Assembly: GCA_017453765.1 (NCBI GenBank) | Contig: JAFTEG010000009.1 | Coordinates: forward strand, 1-13,777 | DNA: 13,777 nucleotides | Reading direction: 5' to 3' | DNA from: Selenomonadaceae bacterium | GTDB lineage: Bacteria > Bacillota > Negativicutes > Selenomonadales > Selenomonadaceae | Shown here: one piece after another, positions 13,654-13,777 of the stretch | How positions within the stretch are numbered: the first letter of the stretch is position 1 | Layout: each line of letters starts with the position of its first letter | Notes under the pieces: generated by a model | The model's input: only the letters and a program-made list of their open reading frames with translations | Database searches by the model: none | What the model was told of the DNA's origin: nothing | Program-made: the position numbers and the translations under genes

Positions 13654-13777
13654 TTAATAGTTAATAGTTAATAGTGATCTATCGATCTAACCACTATCGA
13701 TCTATCGATCTAACCACTATCGATCTATCGATCTATACACTATCGATCTATCGATCTAACCACTATCGATCTAACAA
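13651..13777. repeat. Composite tandem array: TAGTTAA heptads followed by 23-bp GATC-containing units
   Basis: TAGTTAA occurs three times (13651-13671) and then TAGTGAT (13672-13678); the first TAG is the stop codon of the RND pump gene. Units of ACTATCGATCTATCGATC plus TAACC then start at 13693, 13716, 13739 and 13762, exactly 23 bp apart, after a partial unit. The unit at 13716 ends in TATAC. There are 9 GATC sites in the last 105 bp. The array reaches the window edge and may continue. It shares its architecture with 3322-3479. Confidence 0.92.

Overview
The window looks like chromosome from a diderm (Gram-negative-type) Firmicute, most likely a member of the Negativicutes. The grounds are an RND efflux pump and its lipoprotein adaptor, a lipoprotein HtrA protease, miaA next to hfq, a short malic enzyme, and strong AGGAGG-type ribosome sites with some GTG and TTG starts. 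This placement is inference; no rRNA or tRNA is present to settle it.

Layout. A small malic enzyme (81-1325, +) converges on an operon read leftwards (metallo-beta-lactamase-fold hydrolase, miaA, hfq; 3304 down to 1480). The two units share a hairpin terminator at 1413-1452. Next on the minus strand are a free-standing condensation-domain protein (3477-4727) and a lipoprotein HtrA protease (5068-6171). HtrA is divergent from an RND periplasmic adaptor (6416-7696, +), and both have recognisable promoters in the gap between them. The adaptor is separated from its expected pump (10462-13653, AcrB type) by about 2.8 kb holding a GT-A-type glycosyltransferase, a Sir2 deacylase and the remains of a toxin-antitoxin pair (intact antitoxin-like gene, PIN toxin cut after about 35 residues). 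No outer-membrane TolC-like gene is in the window.

Function. The adaptor and pump together should form a proton-driven exporter across two membranes, and HtrA acts in the same compartment. Hfq and MiaA both act on RNA (sRNA pairing; tRNA A37 modification). Malic enzyme is central carbon metabolism.

The most unusual feature is not a gene. In seven of seven cases where a gene is followed by more than about 50 bp of spacer and has no terminator, a short tandem repeat starts in, or directly at, the stop codon and runs into the spacer (units of 7, 16-17, 18, 23 and 25-26 bp, different at each gene). At miaA and at the RND adaptor the repeats are readable copies of the gene's own last codons plus stop. 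Two loci 10 kb apart share the same architecture: TAGTTNN heptads followed by 23-bp units, each with two GATC sites. Other notable points are a MiaA that lacks about 55 central residues, a TTAGGGR heptad array with quadruplex-forming spacing just upstream of the condensation gene, and two copies of a dispersed hairpin element, one of them next to the break in the PIN toxin.
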